DNA of 40,218 nucleotides from a virus. The stretch is from positions 1 through 40,218 of the IMG/VR virus record IMGVR_UViG_3300012000_000050. One strand, given 5' to 3'. Each line of letters opens with the position of its first letter. Position 1 is the stretch's first letter. Under the pieces are notes generated by a model. That model did not search any database, had not been told where the DNA came from, and worked only from the letters and a program-made list of their open reading frames with translations. This document shows positions 6,622-32,850 of this stretch, piece after piece. The position numbers and the translations under genes are program-made.

Positions 6622-9153
6622 ATGGCTATTTCTTTTAAAACTCTAGCAAAGGCTGCTGTTGGTGCTGCGGCTATAGGTGCAGCACAAAAAGTTCTTAGCG
6701 GAGCAAGTCCAGCGGCTGGGATACAATCAGCTGTTAACAAAGCAGGTAACGCACTTGGCAACATAGGACAAAATTTAAATAATGCTATAAATGGTAATAT
6801 AGGATTACCAGGAGTACCAAATTTTGGAGGATCTGGACCCACCGGTGGACAAAATTTTGTAGATTTTAGCAGTGGGAATAATGTAGGAAGAATTAATCCG
6901 AATGATTCCAGTGGTGATGTATATGATTTTGGGGAGCCTGGAGCCAATGGTCCTCCCTTTGAAAATGAATTACATGATTATGCCAGTTATAATTACATTT
7001 GGACAATGAGTGGATTATCTAGGGCACACATCAATTTTCCAGATGAATCTTATAGAAAAGGCATAGTAGAGCCTGTAATTTTTAAATCAGGCAGTGGTCG
7101 TCCTAATGAAAGAATAGCACTTGATCAATATACTAGTGATGCTAACCCTGAAGGAAAATTTGATTTCTTTATAGATAATGTAAGAATTGCAGGTGTTATG
7201 GGCTTAGATAAAAATACAAAAAATACAAACAGTACAGGACTTAATTTTACTATAATAGAACCTTACAGTATAGGGTTATTTTTTCAAAGTTTACAAGTGT
7301 GTGCATTTCAATTAAATTATAAGAATTGGATAGAAATGCCCATATTGTTAACCCTAGAATTTACTGGTCATTTTGATCCTGATAATCAAAATATCAAAAA
7401 TATTAGGGTTAAGTATTTTCCTTTAAAAATAATGAATATGCAAATGAAAGTAACTGATCGAGGCAGTACCTATGATTGTACTGCTATTCCTTGGAACGAA
7501 CGTGCTCATTCTAAATCAGTGTCTGAAATAAAAAATGATATAACATGTACAGGAAAAACTGTACAGGAAATGCTGCAAAAAGGTCCTAAAAGTTTTCAAA
7601 GTACTATTAATGATGCATTAGCTTCAACAGCTCTAGCTGCATCACAAGGTAAAGACCCAATAATTCCTGATAGAGTATTAATACTTTTTCCTAAAGATAC
7701 ATCTAGTGGTGGAGGTGGAGGTGGAACAAGTTCTTTTTCAGATGATAGTAGTAATCCTAAAGGTGCTACAACTGGTGGGGGAGGCACCACCAATGAAAAC
7801 GATAGGGGCGTAGCAAGTAGATTAGGTGTTGAACTTGAAGGTATAAATTTCGTACAGAATTCTAATATTAGCCCAATAGGTTTAGCAGATATGGGATTTA
7901 TTGATCAAAGAAAAACTGAAGCAGTATTCGGTAAGGATAATGCAGTTTGGGACCCAGATAAAAAAGTGTTTGTAAGAGGTGACATAGTTATTTCTGAAAA
8001 AGAAGGCCAAGCCACTTTTAAACAAGGAACTTCGATTCCAAATGTAATAAATCAAATAATATTAAGCAGTGATTATGGAAGACAGGCTCTATTACCAGAA
8101 AATTTTGATGAAAAAGGATTTGTAAATTGGTGGCGTATTGAAACACAAATGTATATGTTAGACGGTGAATCTAATATGCAACAAAATGGTAAGTATCCTT
8201 TTCTAACAGTTTATAGAGTACATCCACATAAAGTACACCACAGTAGGTTTATACAAACAGACCAAAAAGCAAAATCAAAAGCCATAGAAAAAACACCTGT
8301 AAAAGCCTATAACTACATCTATACAAGTAAAAATTTAGATATTTTAGATTTTCAAATTCAATTTAATTCTGGATTTTATACAGCATTAGCAGCTGATAGC
8401 GGTAGATTTAATAAAGATATTTTAAATAGAAGCCAACAGGCCAGTGATAGTACCGGAAGTAAACCTATTATAGAGAATGGTAAACTAAGTAATATGCGTG
8501 TAGATTCAAACGGCAAAAAATATGATGCATCAAGTGAATACAGTTCTGGTAGTCATGGAAATATGCGAGTTGGGGATACTATACAACAGTTATCACAGAT
8601 TAGAAATGAAGAATTAAATCTGGGGGCTAATCAAGGAGGCACTAATGCATCAGATCCAGGAACAATTGCAGCAAGACAATTTCATAATGCCATCAATAGT
8701 GGTGCAGAAATGGTTCAACTCTCTATGAGAATATTAGGCGATCCTTTTTACATAGGAGATAGTGGATTAGGAAATTATATAGCTGCTAGTTCTAATATTG
8801 ATGGTATGACTGCTGACTGGGCTATAAATTATCAAAGAGGCGAAGTGTATATTAAAATTGATTTTAGAAATCCAATAGATATTAATCATATATCTGGTCG
8901 CTATGATTTTCCAAGTGGTGATGTGGTACCTACTTTTAGTGGATTATATCGTGTATTCAAGGTAGAGAGTTTATTTGATAAAGGATTATTCACACAAACA
9001 TTAGAATTAATGCGTATGCCAAATCAAACTAAAGATGGTGGACCAACTGGTAAGGTTGATAGTGCTGCTACTGATCTTATTAATGAATTTGTACCAGGTG
9101 AAGATATAGTTGGAATACCATATGATGATGAAGATGCAGGGGAGTGGACCTAA
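6622..9153 (+). CDS. Virion structural protein, probable baseplate hub (gp27-like position)
   Basis: This 843-aa protein sits between gp53 and gp5, where marine T4-like phages encode a large structural protein that I take to be the hub partner of gp5. Sequence identity to T4 gp27 is not evident. The N-terminus is Ala/Gly-rich and weakly hydrophobic (residues 1-45). A first domain covers about 110-350 (it includes DYASYNYIWTMSGLSRAHI and FDFFIDNVRIAGVMGL). A Gly/Ser linker with two Gly runs follows (about 359-403), then a second domain of about 420 residues ending with FSGLYRVFKVESLFDKGLF. The linker splits the protein into two likely independent beta-rich halves. The stop overlaps the gp5 ATG by one base. 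Structural role likely; the exact hub assignment is inference from position. Confidence 0.6.
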   Translation: MAISFKTLAKAAVGAAAIGAAQKVLSGASPAAGIQSAVNKAGNALGNIGQNLNNAINGNIGLPGVPNFGGSGPTGGQNFVDFSSGNNVGRINPNDSSGDVYDFGEPGANGPPFENELHDYASYNYIWTMSGLSRAHINFPDESYRKGIVEPVIFKSGSGRPNERIALDQYTSDANPEGKFDFFIDNVRIAGVMGLDKNTKNTNSTGLNFTIIEPYSIGLFFQSLQVCAFQLNYKNWIEMPILLTLEFTGHFDPDNQNIKNIRVKYFPLKIMNMQMKVTDRGSTYDCTAIPWNERAHSKSVSEIKNDITCTGKTVQEMLQKGPKSFQSTINDALASTALAASQGKDPIIPDRVLILFPKDTSSGGGGGGTSSFSDDSSNPKGATTGGGGTTNENDRGVASRLGVELEGINFVQNSNISPIGLADMGFIDQRKTEAVFGKDNAVWDPDKKVFVRGDIVISEKEGQATFKQGTSIPNVINQIILSSDYGRQALLPENFDEKGFVNWWRIETQMYMLDGESNMQQNGKYPFLTVYRVHPHKVHHSRFIQTDQKAKSKAIEKTPVKAYNYIYTSKNLDILDFQIQFNSGFYTALAADSGRFNKDILNRSQQASDSTGSKPIIENGKLSNMRVDSNGKKYDASSEYSSGSHGNMRVGDTIQQLSQIRNEELNLGANQGGTNASDPGTIAARQFHNAINSGAEMVQLSMRILGDPFYIGDSGLGNYIAASSNIDGMTADWAINYQRGEVYIKIDFRNPIDINHISGRYDFPSGDVVPTFSGLYRVFKVESLFDKGLFTQTLELMRMPNQTKDGGPTGKVDSAATDLINEFVPGEDIVGIPYDDEDAGEWT

Positions 9154-10790
9154 TGACTGAAGAGTCACGTGCCCCGATAGAAAGTAAAAGTTCCGATACA
9201 GGCCCCTATTTGGCTAAAATTGTGAGTCATCTAGATCCTAAATATATGGGTAGTTTAGAAGTACAACTACTCAAACAAGTAGGTAATGCTCCTAAGAAAG
9301 AAGGACAAACTATAATTGTAAAATATGCTAGTCCGTTTTGGGGTCAAACTGGATTCGAATTTAATTCAGAAGAAAATACCTATGATGGTACACAAAAAAG
9401 TTACGGTATGTGGATGATACCTCCTGATGTAGGATCGACAGTAATTGTAATTTTTATTGATGGTGACCCAAAACAAGGATACTGGATAGCCTGTACACAA
9501 GATCTTGATATGAATCATATGACTCCTGGTTATGCTACTAGCAGTTTTCATATAGATGGCGAAGAAGAGCGTGTCCCTGTAGCAGAATATAATAAAAAGG
9601 TAGAACAAGTTCTACCAAAAGACACTACTAAAACACCTAAACCTCAACACAAATATTTTTTTAAAACATTATATGATCAAGGTTTAATTAAAGATGATAT
9701 TAGAGGAGTCACAACAACCAGTGCTCGTCGTGAAGTTCCTAGTATGGTATTTGGAATTAGTACTCCAGGACCATTGGATAAAGATGGCCCAACAGGAAAA
9801 TTAGGAAAAATTGAACATGAAATTACTGGCATGCCCATAAGTAGGTTGGGTGGAAGTAGTTTTGTTATGGACGATGGTGATGACAAATTTGAAAGAAAAC
9901 AAAAAGCATTTGAAGGCCCACCAGATTATGCTATAGTTGAAAATGGTGAAAAAGGTGATAACAAAATACCACATAATGAACTAATACGTATTCGCACACG
10001 GACTGGTCATCAAATTTTATTACACAACAGTGAAGACTTGATTTATATAGGTAATGCTCGTGGTACAGCATGGATAGAATTAACCAGTGATGGTAAAATG
10101 GATGTTTTTTGTGAAGATAGTATAAGCATACATACCAAACAGGATTTTAATTTATATGCTGATCGTGATATTAATATGGAGGCAGGTAGAAACTTTAACA
10201 TAAAAGTAAAAGAGGAAATGCATACACATGTAATTAAAGATCATATATTAATTGTAGATGAAAATCAAAAAATCCATATTAAACTTAAAAAAGAGGAAAC
10301 TATAGAAGATCAATATCTACAAAAAGTAGTTGGCAGAGTGGATATTTTTCATGATGACAATTATAGACACACCACTGGTAATCATTACGATATATCATCA
10401 GGTGGTCATATCTTTATGACTAGTGGTGGATCTAATCAAACTTTAGCAGGCGGTAATATTATTGAAACTGCACCTAATATTCATATGAATGGACCTAACG
10501 CTGTACAAGCCAGTAAAGCAGATGAAGCAGAAAAACCTAAAATACTTAAAGTACACAAGGTACCTGATCAGGAAATAAACGAATTATTTCAGTCAATTAT
10601 ACGACGTGTTCCTATTAAAGAACCTTGGCCACATCATGAAAATTTAGATCCTAAGGAGTTTAAACCAGAAAAAATTGACAGAGATTTAGAAGGTAGATAT
10701 GAGGATGTGTCTGATTTCTTATATAAACCTGAATTTTTTAAAGAATACACAACAAAATTAGACACTTTTGCTAAGAACAAACGTGATTAA
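9153..10790 (+). CDS. gp5: Baseplate central spike/hub protein gp5 without lysozyme domain
   Basis: This 545-aa protein is a gp5/VgrG-type spike that would form the membrane-piercing centre of the baseplate. The N-terminal OB-fold (about residues 15-130) includes GMWMIPPDVGSTVIVIFIDG. Residues about 273-353 hold the hallmark (LIRIRTRTGHQILLHN, IYIGNARGTAWIELTSDGKM), followed by short repeats of beta-helix type (DFNLYADRDINMEAGRNFNIKV region) and more helix turns. T4 gp5 (575 aa) carries a lysozyme domain between these parts. Here that span shows no such domain, only a charged linker. I chose the ATG at 9153, which overlaps the upstream TAA and is preceded by GGGGAG, over a GTG at 9144. The C-terminal 80 residues are charged and unassigned. 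Confidence 0.88.
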   Translation: MTEESRAPIESKSSDTGPYLAKIVSHLDPKYMGSLEVQLLKQVGNAPKKEGQTIIVKYASPFWGQTGFEFNSEENTYDGTQKSYGMWMIPPDVGSTVIVIFIDGDPKQGYWIACTQDLDMNHMTPGYATSSFHIDGEEERVPVAEYNKKVEQVLPKDTTKTPKPQHKYFFKTLYDQGLIKDDIRGVTTTSARREVPSMVFGISTPGPLDKDGPTGKLGKIEHEITGMPISRLGGSSFVMDDGDDKFERKQKAFEGPPDYAIVENGEKGDNKIPHNELIRIRTRTGHQILLHNSEDLIYIGNARGTAWIELTSDGKMDVFCEDSISIHTKQDFNLYADRDINMEAGRNFNIKVKEEMHTHVIKDHILIVDENQKIHIKLKKEETIEDQYLQKVVGRVDIFHDDNYRHTTGNHYDISSGGHIFMTSGGSNQTLAGGNIIETAPNIHMNGPNAVQASKADEAEKPKILKVHKVPDQEINELFQSIIRRVPIKEPWPHHENLDPKEFKPEKIDRDLEGRYEDVSDFLYKPEFFKEYTTKLDTFAKNKRD

Positions 10791-10798
10791 ATACTTGT

Positions 10799-11239
10799 AT
10801 GGCCATTCAAAGATTATATGAAAAAGTAGTTGTTAAAGGTAGAGAAAATAAGGCATTACCACCATTACCTAGAACTTATCGTGGATTTAGCACTATTAGT
10901 CAAGATAGTGAAAACTTCAGTTTGTATGACTTAAGTCTAATTAAACAAGATATTATAAATCATTTCCATATAAAACAAGGCGAAAAATTAAGCGATCCAA
11001 GTTTCGGAACCGTAATTTGGGATTGTATTTTTGAACCAATGACTGAAGACCTTAAACAACTTATTGTCAAAGATGTAGAAAGAATCATTAATTATGATCC
11101 TAGAGTACGCCCTGATAATGTGGTTATAACAGCCTACGAAACAGGTATTCAAATTGAATGTGAATTAACTTATTTGCCCTATAACGTATCTGAAGTTCTA
11201 CGCTTTAGATTTGACCAAAGTGCCGGGTTAGTTGGATAA
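10799..11239 (+). CDS. gp25: Baseplate wedge protein gp25
   Basis: This 146-aa protein is the gp25/GPW-type wedge and sheath-initiator protein, close to T4 gp25 (132 aa). The core motif FGTVIWDCIFEP is at residues 69-80, with YDLSLIKQDIINHFHIKQGE before it and IINYDPRVRPDNVVI after it. It nucleates sheath polymerisation and belongs to the gp6-gp25-gp53 wedge core. It starts 8 nt after gp5. The AT-rich sequence between the two has no convincing late box, so it is probably read through from gp48. A 46-nt gap with a late promoter box follows. Confidence 0.95.
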   Translation: MAIQRLYEKVVVKGRENKALPPLPRTYRGFSTISQDSENFSLYDLSLIKQDIINHFHIKQGEKLSDPSFGTVIWDCIFEPMTEDLKQLIVKDVERIINYDPRVRPDNVVITAYETGIQIECELTYLPYNVSEVLRFRFDQSAGLVG

Positions 11240-11259
11240 ACTAGTAGTTTTTGATTAGC

Positions 11260-11269
11260 AATAAATATT
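11260..11269 (+). promoter_or_regulatory. Late promoter box upstream of gp6
   Basis: AATAAATATT is identical to the ten-base box before gp48. It lies 16 nt before the gp6 ATG, with ATAAGGAT (11273-11280) as likely ribosome binding site. It sits in the 46-nt gap after gp25, one of the few real gaps in the cluster, which supports a new transcript start for gp6 and the giant gene. Confidence 0.65.
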
Positions 11270-11285
11270 AAAATAAGGATAGTTT

Positions 11286-14200
11286 ATGTCAGCCACCGAT
11301 AGACAAAATAGGTTACTGGTCGCCGAAGATTGGCGTAGAATATACCAAAGTTTCCGTAACGCAGACTTTCAAAGTTATGATTTTGAAAATCTACGTAGAG
11401 TGATGATTGACTATCTTAGACAAAATTACCCAGAAGATTTCAATGATTACATAGAAAGCAGCGAATATCTTGCTTTGATAGATATGATTGCTTTTTTAGG
11501 GCAAAGTATAGCATTTAGAGTAGATTTAAATGCCCGTGAAAACTTTTTAGAATTGGCAGAACGTAGAGAAAGTATACTTAGACTAGCACGTACTCTAAGT
11601 TATAATGCTAAAAGAAATAATGCTGCTAATGGTTTACTTAAATGGCAAAGTGTTTCAACAACTCAGAATATTATAGATAGTAATGGAAGAAATTTGGCAG
11701 GCCAAGAAATATTATGGAATGATCCTGCTAATAATGAGTGGTTTGATCAATTTATAAGAGTTATTAATGCAGCCATGCCAATGACAGCCAAATTTGGAGA
11801 TCCAAATAATAAGGCAGTTATTTATAGTATCCCTACAGAGCAATATAGATTACAAACTACAGGGGTAACAATACCAATTTATGCATTTAATAAAACCATA
11901 GATGGTAGAACTATGAACTTTGAAATAACTAGTACAATAATCAAAGACGGTAAAGATATTGTAGAAGATCCACCATTAGGTGGAAATGATCTTAGTTTCA
12001 TATATAGAAATGATGGTAGAGGTGCTGCAAGTAATGCAAATGGCTTTTTTAGTCATTTTAGACAAGGTACTTTAAGTACAGGAACATTCACTATCACCCA
12101 GCCTAGTACTAATGAAATAATTGATATTGATGCACCAAATATAAATGATACTGATGTTTGGATCTATAAATTAGATTCGCGTGGTGTTGAAATTGAATAT
12201 TGGCTACCTGTACCTAGTTTTGAAGCAAATAATGTTATCTATAATAGTTTAGATAAAAATATTAGAAATATTTACAGTATAATTACCCGAGTTAATGATA
12301 GAATTAGTATAGCATTTAGTGATGGAACTTTTGGTAACCTACCATTAGGTACTTTTAGAATTTATTATAGGACCAGTAATGGACTATCTTATGTTATAAA
12401 TCCTAAAGATATGAGGAATGTTACTGTAGAAATTCCTTATTTTTCTAATAATGGACAAGTTGAAGTAATAAGCATTACAATGAATCTTCAAAACTCAGTG
12501 GTAAACAGTGCAGGCCCAGAATCTAATGATCAAATAAAATTAAAAGCACCTAGTACTTATTATACTCAAAATAGAATGATTACAGGTGAGGATTATAATT
12601 TAAGCCCACTTACTGTGAATCAAAACATTTTAAAAATTAAAGCAATAAACAGAAGTAGTAGTGGTATTAGTAGGTATTTTGATCTTACAGATCCAACTGG
12701 AAAATATAGTAGTACTAATTTATTTTCAGATGATGGGTTAATATATAAAGAAGAATATGAGGATTTTTTTAAATTTAAATATTCAACTACTGTAGATATT
12801 GAAGGAATAATTTATAATCAAATTATACCATTACTCAAAGAAAAAAGTATAAGAAATTTTTATTATAACAAATTTAGTAGAATAAGAATTGGGTCAGATT
12901 TAACTTATAAATGGGTTCAAAAAACAGTAAGTACTAATGAATCAACTGGATATTTTACAGATTCAAGTAATAATATTGTAGGCTATGATATAACCACTGT
13001 TTTAAAAAATTTAGAAATTGGTGCTCTATTAAAGTTCTCACCTCCAACGGGTAGTTATTTTATTACTAATAGAGGTAATAAATTAGAAATAACCTCCGAA
13101 AATACCCCATATGCATCTAATTATATTTGGGCTAAAGTAATTAGTATTAATCTAAATGGTTCTGTATTAGAATTAGAAGATGGTACTGGTCCTATAAAAT
13201 TAAGTTCAGAAATACCAACAGGTTCGTTATTAACCCAAATAATTCCTAGTTGGAGATCCAATTTAGAAACAAATATTATTAATACAATGGTTAATTTAAT
13301 TTTTTCAAATAAACCATTTGGATTAAGATATGATATTTTAACTAAAAGTTGGAAAATTATTTTTGAAAATGATCTAAACATTGTAAGTAATTTTAATATT
13401 GGTAAAGCAGGTGACACTACTAATCAAAAACTAGATGCAAGTTGGCTGATATTGTTTACTACTGATACAGAATTCTATTCTGTAAAATCTAGAAGATTGA
13501 GATATATTTTTGAAAGTGATAAAAAAGTTAGATTTTATTATGATAGTACTAATAAAGTATTCGATACAAAATCGAATACTATTATAAAGGATAAAATTAA
13601 AGTTTTAGGTATTAACAATAAACCAAATAGTATAATCAGTTTTACTTACGATTTAGACTGGGAAATAACCAATGAATTTATAGGCACTGATGGATATGTA
13701 GATACCAAAAAAATTGAACTAAGTTTTAATGATAGTAATGATGACGAAGTGGTAGACGATCCAGATTTATTTGATATAATTGTTAATGTGCCTTATACTA
13801 ATTGGCAAATTACTACATCTTATCTAAAAGATCAATTTGTATTTTACAATAATAATGTTTATAGAGCCTTAGTTAATAATATAGGAATAACACCAGGTTC
13901 AAATGATCAATGGGTTATTGAATATGGTAATTTTGTAGTTTTAGAAAAGTATGAAACTTTAACTGGTCAATATGATTATAGATATATTGATAATATTAAG
14001 GATGATCTTAACCCTGTTGTAAAGATATTAGGAACTCTTTCAGAATTTTCAAATCCTGTAAATGGTCAGTATTACTATTTTATTGACACTAAAAGTGTTG
14101 CTAAATGGAGTAGTAATGAAGGACGATTAATTTATAATTTAGATTATCAAATATATGAAGGTAGATCAGAGTTAAAGTTTCAGTATGTTCATAGTGCTGA

Positions 14201-14848
14201 TTATGAAACTAGGATAGATCCAGGACAAATCAATATTATTGACTTATATGTATTAACAAAAAATTATGATTTAGATTTTAGAAGATGGTTAGGTGGAGCT
14301 ATAGACAATGAACCTTTACCACCAAGTACAGATCAATTGAATATAACAATGTCCCCATCCTTAAATACTATTAAGGCAATGAGTGATGAAATAATTTATC
14401 ACTCTGTAAAATATAAAGTTTTATTCGGTCCAAAAGCAACGCCAAATCTAAGAGCAGTATTTAAAATAATTAAAAATACCGAACAAATAATCAGTGATAA
14501 TGAGATTAAATCAAGAGTTCTTGCAGCAATAAATGAATTTTTTACAATTGAAAATTGGAATTTTGGTGATAGTTTTTATTTCAGTGAATTAGTAACATAC
14601 GTTATGAATAGGACTGCTCCTTATTTGGTAAACATTGTGATTGTTCCAAGACAAACAAATTTATTTTTTGGTAGTTTATTTGAAATAAAAAGCGAAAGTG
14701 ATCAAATTTTTATAAACGGGGCAACTAGTGATGATATAGAAGTTATTGAAGCTCTAACTAGTGGGCAGTTATCAGCACAAGGAGCAATTATTACAACGTC
14801 TAATGTTATAAGCCAGCAAGGTGTAATTAGTGGATTAGGAAATTACTG

Positions 14849-14849
<1 letters not shown>
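11286..14849 (+). CDS. gp6: Baseplate wedge protein gp6, enlarged
   Basis: This 1187-aa protein is gp6, which dimerises to form the continuous ring linking the baseplate wedges. The first 130 residues are very typical (IYQSFRNADFQSYDFENLRR, SSEYLALIDMIAFLGQSIAF, DLNARENFLELAERRESILR). The C-terminal part (about 1035-1150) has the conserved VKYKVLFGPKATPNLRAVF and RTAPYLVNIVIVPRQ. T4 gp6 has 660 residues; the extra length lies mainly between about 490 and 1030. That insertion contains a W-x5-Y module of CBM5/12 type at about 840-878 (NWQITTSYLKDQFVFYNNNV, then a closing QW). A late box precedes the gene. The stop overlaps the next start by one base (TGATG). Confidence 0.92.
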
Positions 14850-30383
<15,534 letters not shown>

Positions 30384-30403
30384 TAGTAGTAGTTTTTAAT
30401 AAT

Positions 30404-30413
30404 TATAAATATT
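30404..30413 (+). promoter_or_regulatory. Late promoter box upstream of the 202-aa structural gene
   Basis: TATAAATATT contains a perfect T4 late consensus TATAAATA. It lies 16 nt before the ATG at 30430 in a 46-nt gap after the protease gene. The same ten-base pattern occurs before gp48 and gp6. Confidence 0.75.
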
Positions 30414-30429
30414 TTGATAGAGAAAAAAT

Positions 30430-31038
30430 ATGCAAAATCAAGATTTTGGTGGTATTCATGTAGAAGGTCATATTAAAATTTGGGACCCAGCAACCCAAGA
30501 AATCTACATCAATAAACGTAATGCAATACATTATGAAAATATGAGCGTAGCATTAGCCAACAGTATAGCCAATTCTGGAAGTGGTATTATCAGTGAAATG
30601 GCTTTTGGAAATGGTGGAACTGCTGTAGACCCTACCGGAATCATTACGTATTTGACACCGAATACCACTGGAATAAATGCTAGTTTATATAATCAAACAT
30701 ATAGCAAAATTGTTGATGACACCAGTAGTAGTAATTCTAACCCTCTTAGAAACTATATTGAAACTAGGCATGTAACTGGAACGAATTATACTGATGTTTT
30801 TATAACCTGTTTATTAGACTACGGTGAACCTGATGGGCAAGAAGCATTTGATAATACAAATGATAATAACAGTCCTTATACTTTCGATGAATTAGGTTTG
30901 CTAGCCAATAATGAATCAGGACAAAAGCGTCTACTCACACATGTAATATTTCATCCAGTACAAAAAAGTTTAAACAGATTAATTCAAATTGATTATACTG
31001 TGCGTATTCAAAGTTTAACAGGACTGATGGGAGCATAA
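30430..31038 (+). CDS. Conserved virion structural protein
   Basis: This 202-aa protein begins with GGIHVEGHIKIWDPATQEIY and KRNAIHYENMSVALANSIAN, a strongly conserved opening I associate with marine T4-like phage structural proteins. The middle has SGIISEMAFGNGG, and the end ITCLLDYGEP, FDELGLLANN and HVIFHPVQKSLNRLIQIDYT. It looks like a compact beta-rich adaptor, with no membrane segment or enzymatic motif. Standing first in the fibre unit behind a perfect late box, it may connect fibres to the baseplate (functionally like T4 gp9 or gp11), but that is inference only. The next gene starts 3 nt after the stop. Confidence 0.6.
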   Translation: MQNQDFGGIHVEGHIKIWDPATQEIYINKRNAIHYENMSVALANSIANSGSGIISEMAFGNGGTAVDPTGIITYLTPNTTGINASLYNQTYSKIVDDTSSSNSNPLRNYIETRHVTGTNYTDVFITCLLDYGEPDGQEAFDNTNDNNSPYTFDELGLLANNESGQKRLLTHVIFHPVQKSLNRLIQIDYTVRIQSLTGLMGA

Positions 31039-31041
31039 TAG

Positions 31042-32850
31042 ATGTCCACCTCACTTAATAAATCAGATTCTGCAAATGCTGCTGTGATTGTTTTAGATGA
31101 ATCTATTAATAATAGTTCTACTTCACTGTCGTTTTTAGGCAAAAATTTTAGAAATGGATACACACAACCTATAGGTGAAAACTTTCTTCATCTATTGGAA
31201 AATTTTGCATTTTCTAATCCACCATCAAATCCTGTTCAAGGACAATTATGGTTTAATAATAATAGCGATGTAGAAACAGATAGTTTATCAGATAATTCTA
31301 GAGATAGTTATGGTTTAAAAATTTTTGATGGAACCAGTTGGGTACCTATCGGTATTATTAAAAAGTTTACTGAGAATCCTAATTTAACCAGCGGAGGCAC
31401 AAATTTAAAGGCTGGTGATTTATATGTAGATACAGAAAGGCAACAACTGTATATCAATAATGGTATCAAAGGTTGGACTCTAGTAGGACCTACATTTAAT
31501 GCTGCTGAAAAAACAGGGGCAGAAATTGAATATATAGATGATGCCAATACGTCATCAAAAAGACCAGTACTTTCAGTATTTGTTAAAACTAAAAGAGTAG
31601 CAATTTTTAGTGATTATGAATTCACCCCAAAATCTTTAATAAGTGGTTTTAGAACTATAAAACAAGGTATTAATTTATCTACAGCCAATTTAAATAATTC
31701 TACAAATGCAACTAAATTTTGGGGAATTGCTGAAAAAGCAGAAGCACTTATTGCTGGTGACGAGATTGTATCAACCAGCAATTTTTTACGAAGTGATAAA
31801 GATAGTACTACTAACTTTAGCCTTAATGTTCGTAATAATAATGGTATTAGTATAGGTAATGACTTATCTTTTTCTTTAGGGACAGATACTTCAGGATCAT
31901 ATCTGTACAATAAACTGGAAGGTGCTAGTATAGATTTTAGACTAAGACAGAATACACAAATAAAAAATATTTTAAGAATTGCTACAACACCTACAAATAC
32001 TGGTGCTGTAGGTATTAATAACTTAGTTCCAGAAGAAAGTCTAGATGTAATAGGAAATATTAAAACAACTGATCGAATTATATCAACTAATACTGGCGCA
32101 AATAGTATTACAACTTCTGGAGGCTTAGTTGTAACAGGGAGCAGTCTATTAGGTGGTTCACTCACAGTTAATTCAACTATGTTTACTAATAATATTGAGC
32201 CATCTGTGGATAGTGCAAAAACATTGGGTACTGAAAGCAAAAGATGGAATAATGTTTATGCTGTTCAAATTGGATCTCAAACTAGAAAGGTTAATGTATT
32301 TGGTACCTTATATGGAGAAGTTGCTGGTAATGTATCTGGAAGTTCGGGAGGATTTAAAGACGCCGTCACAGTGACGTTTAATGCAGAAAATGGAGATGTA
32401 TCTGGTTCATTTTCTATTACAGAAGACGGCCAAGATATAGATATTAATGTAATTCTAACAGATGATGTTATTGCAAAGAGAGAAACAGCAACCTCATATC
32501 TTACTAGTGATTCAATTTTAATATCAAGAACTGGTGCAAATGGCCCAGAATTAAAGAAAATCAATAAAACAACCATAGCCGCTTCTCTTCCTTTAGTACC
32601 AACTGGTACAATACTTTTGTTTTCTGGTAATAGTAGCCTTATACCCAACGGATATTTAATATGCGATGGACAAGAAATTTCGCAAACTCAATATCAGGCC
32701 TTATTCAATATTATTGGTTATACTTATAAATCTTTTGCTGACTTGATAGGCCCACCTCTTGGCCAGTTAACATTTGCTGTTCCAAATCTAACTAGCGATA
32801 TTCCAAATGCTAATATGAAATATATAATTTATACTGGGAAAATTGTATAA
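31042..32850 (+). CDS. Tail fibre protein with C-terminal tail-collar domain
   Basis: This 602-aa fibre has three parts. Residues 1-90 are the N-terminal module shared with the next two fibre genes (SFLGKNFRNGYTQPIGENFL, HLLENF, GQLWFNN). The middle has beta-helix-like stretches with PEESLDVIGNIKTTDRI and a trimeric fibre pattern SAKTLGTESKRWNNVYAVQI. The C-terminus from about residue 520 is a phage tail-collar domain (TGTILLFSGNSSLIPNGYLI, CDGQEISQTQYQALF), as in T4 gp12 and related short fibres. A role as a short fibre or adhesin is likely. Its TAA shares an A with the ATG of the next gene (TAATG). Confidence 0.8.
   Translation: MSTSLNKSDSANAAVIVLDESINNSSTSLSFLGKNFRNGYTQPIGENFLHLLENFAFSNPPSNPVQGQLWFNNNSDVETDSLSDNSRDSYGLKIFDGTSWVPIGIIKKFTENPNLTSGGTNLKAGDLYVDTERQQLYINNGIKGWTLVGPTFNAAEKTGAEIEYIDDANTSSKRPVLSVFVKTKRVAIFSDYEFTPKSLISGFRTIKQGINLSTANLNNSTNATKFWGIAEKAEALIAGDEIVSTSNFLRSDKDSTTNFSLNVRNNNGISIGNDLSFSLGTDTSGSYLYNKLEGASIDFRLRQNTQIKNILRIATTPTNTGAVGINNLVPEESLDVIGNIKTTDRIISTNTGANSITTSGGLVVTGSSLLGGSLTVNSTMFTNNIEPSVDSAKTLGTESKRWNNVYAVQIGSQTRKVNVFGTLYGEVAGNVSGSSGGFKDAVTVTFNAENGDVSGSFSITEDGQDIDINVILTDDVIAKRETATSYLTSDSILISRTGANGPELKKINKTTIAASLPLVPTGTILLFSGNSSLIPNGYLICDGQEISQTQYQALFNIIGYTYKSFADLIGPPLGQLTFAVPNLTSDIPNANMKYIIYTGKIV

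Noticed and set aside
6543-6947. 134-aa Pro/Ala-rich minus-strand frame
   Set aside because: It is antisense to gp53 and the start of the hub-like gene, whose plus-strand frames are clearly coding.
9144-9152. GTG at 9144 as the gp5 start
   Set aside because: The ATG at 9153 overlaps the upstream TAA and has GGGGAG at suitable distance; the GTG would lie on top of that site.
10785-10795. GATTAAATACT as a late promoter before gp25
   Set aside because: It matches the late consensus poorly and lies only a few bases before the ATG, too close for a transcript start with a usable leader.
11238-11252. AAACT-AGT-AGTTT followed by TT as a terminator after gp25
   Set aside because: The stem has five base pairs, four of them A-T, and the T run is short; too weak to support.
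31614-32240. 208-aa hydrophobic reading frame on the minus strand
   Set aside because: It lies opposite the fibre gene, has biased Leu/Val/Pro composition typical of antisense frames and no supporting start signals.
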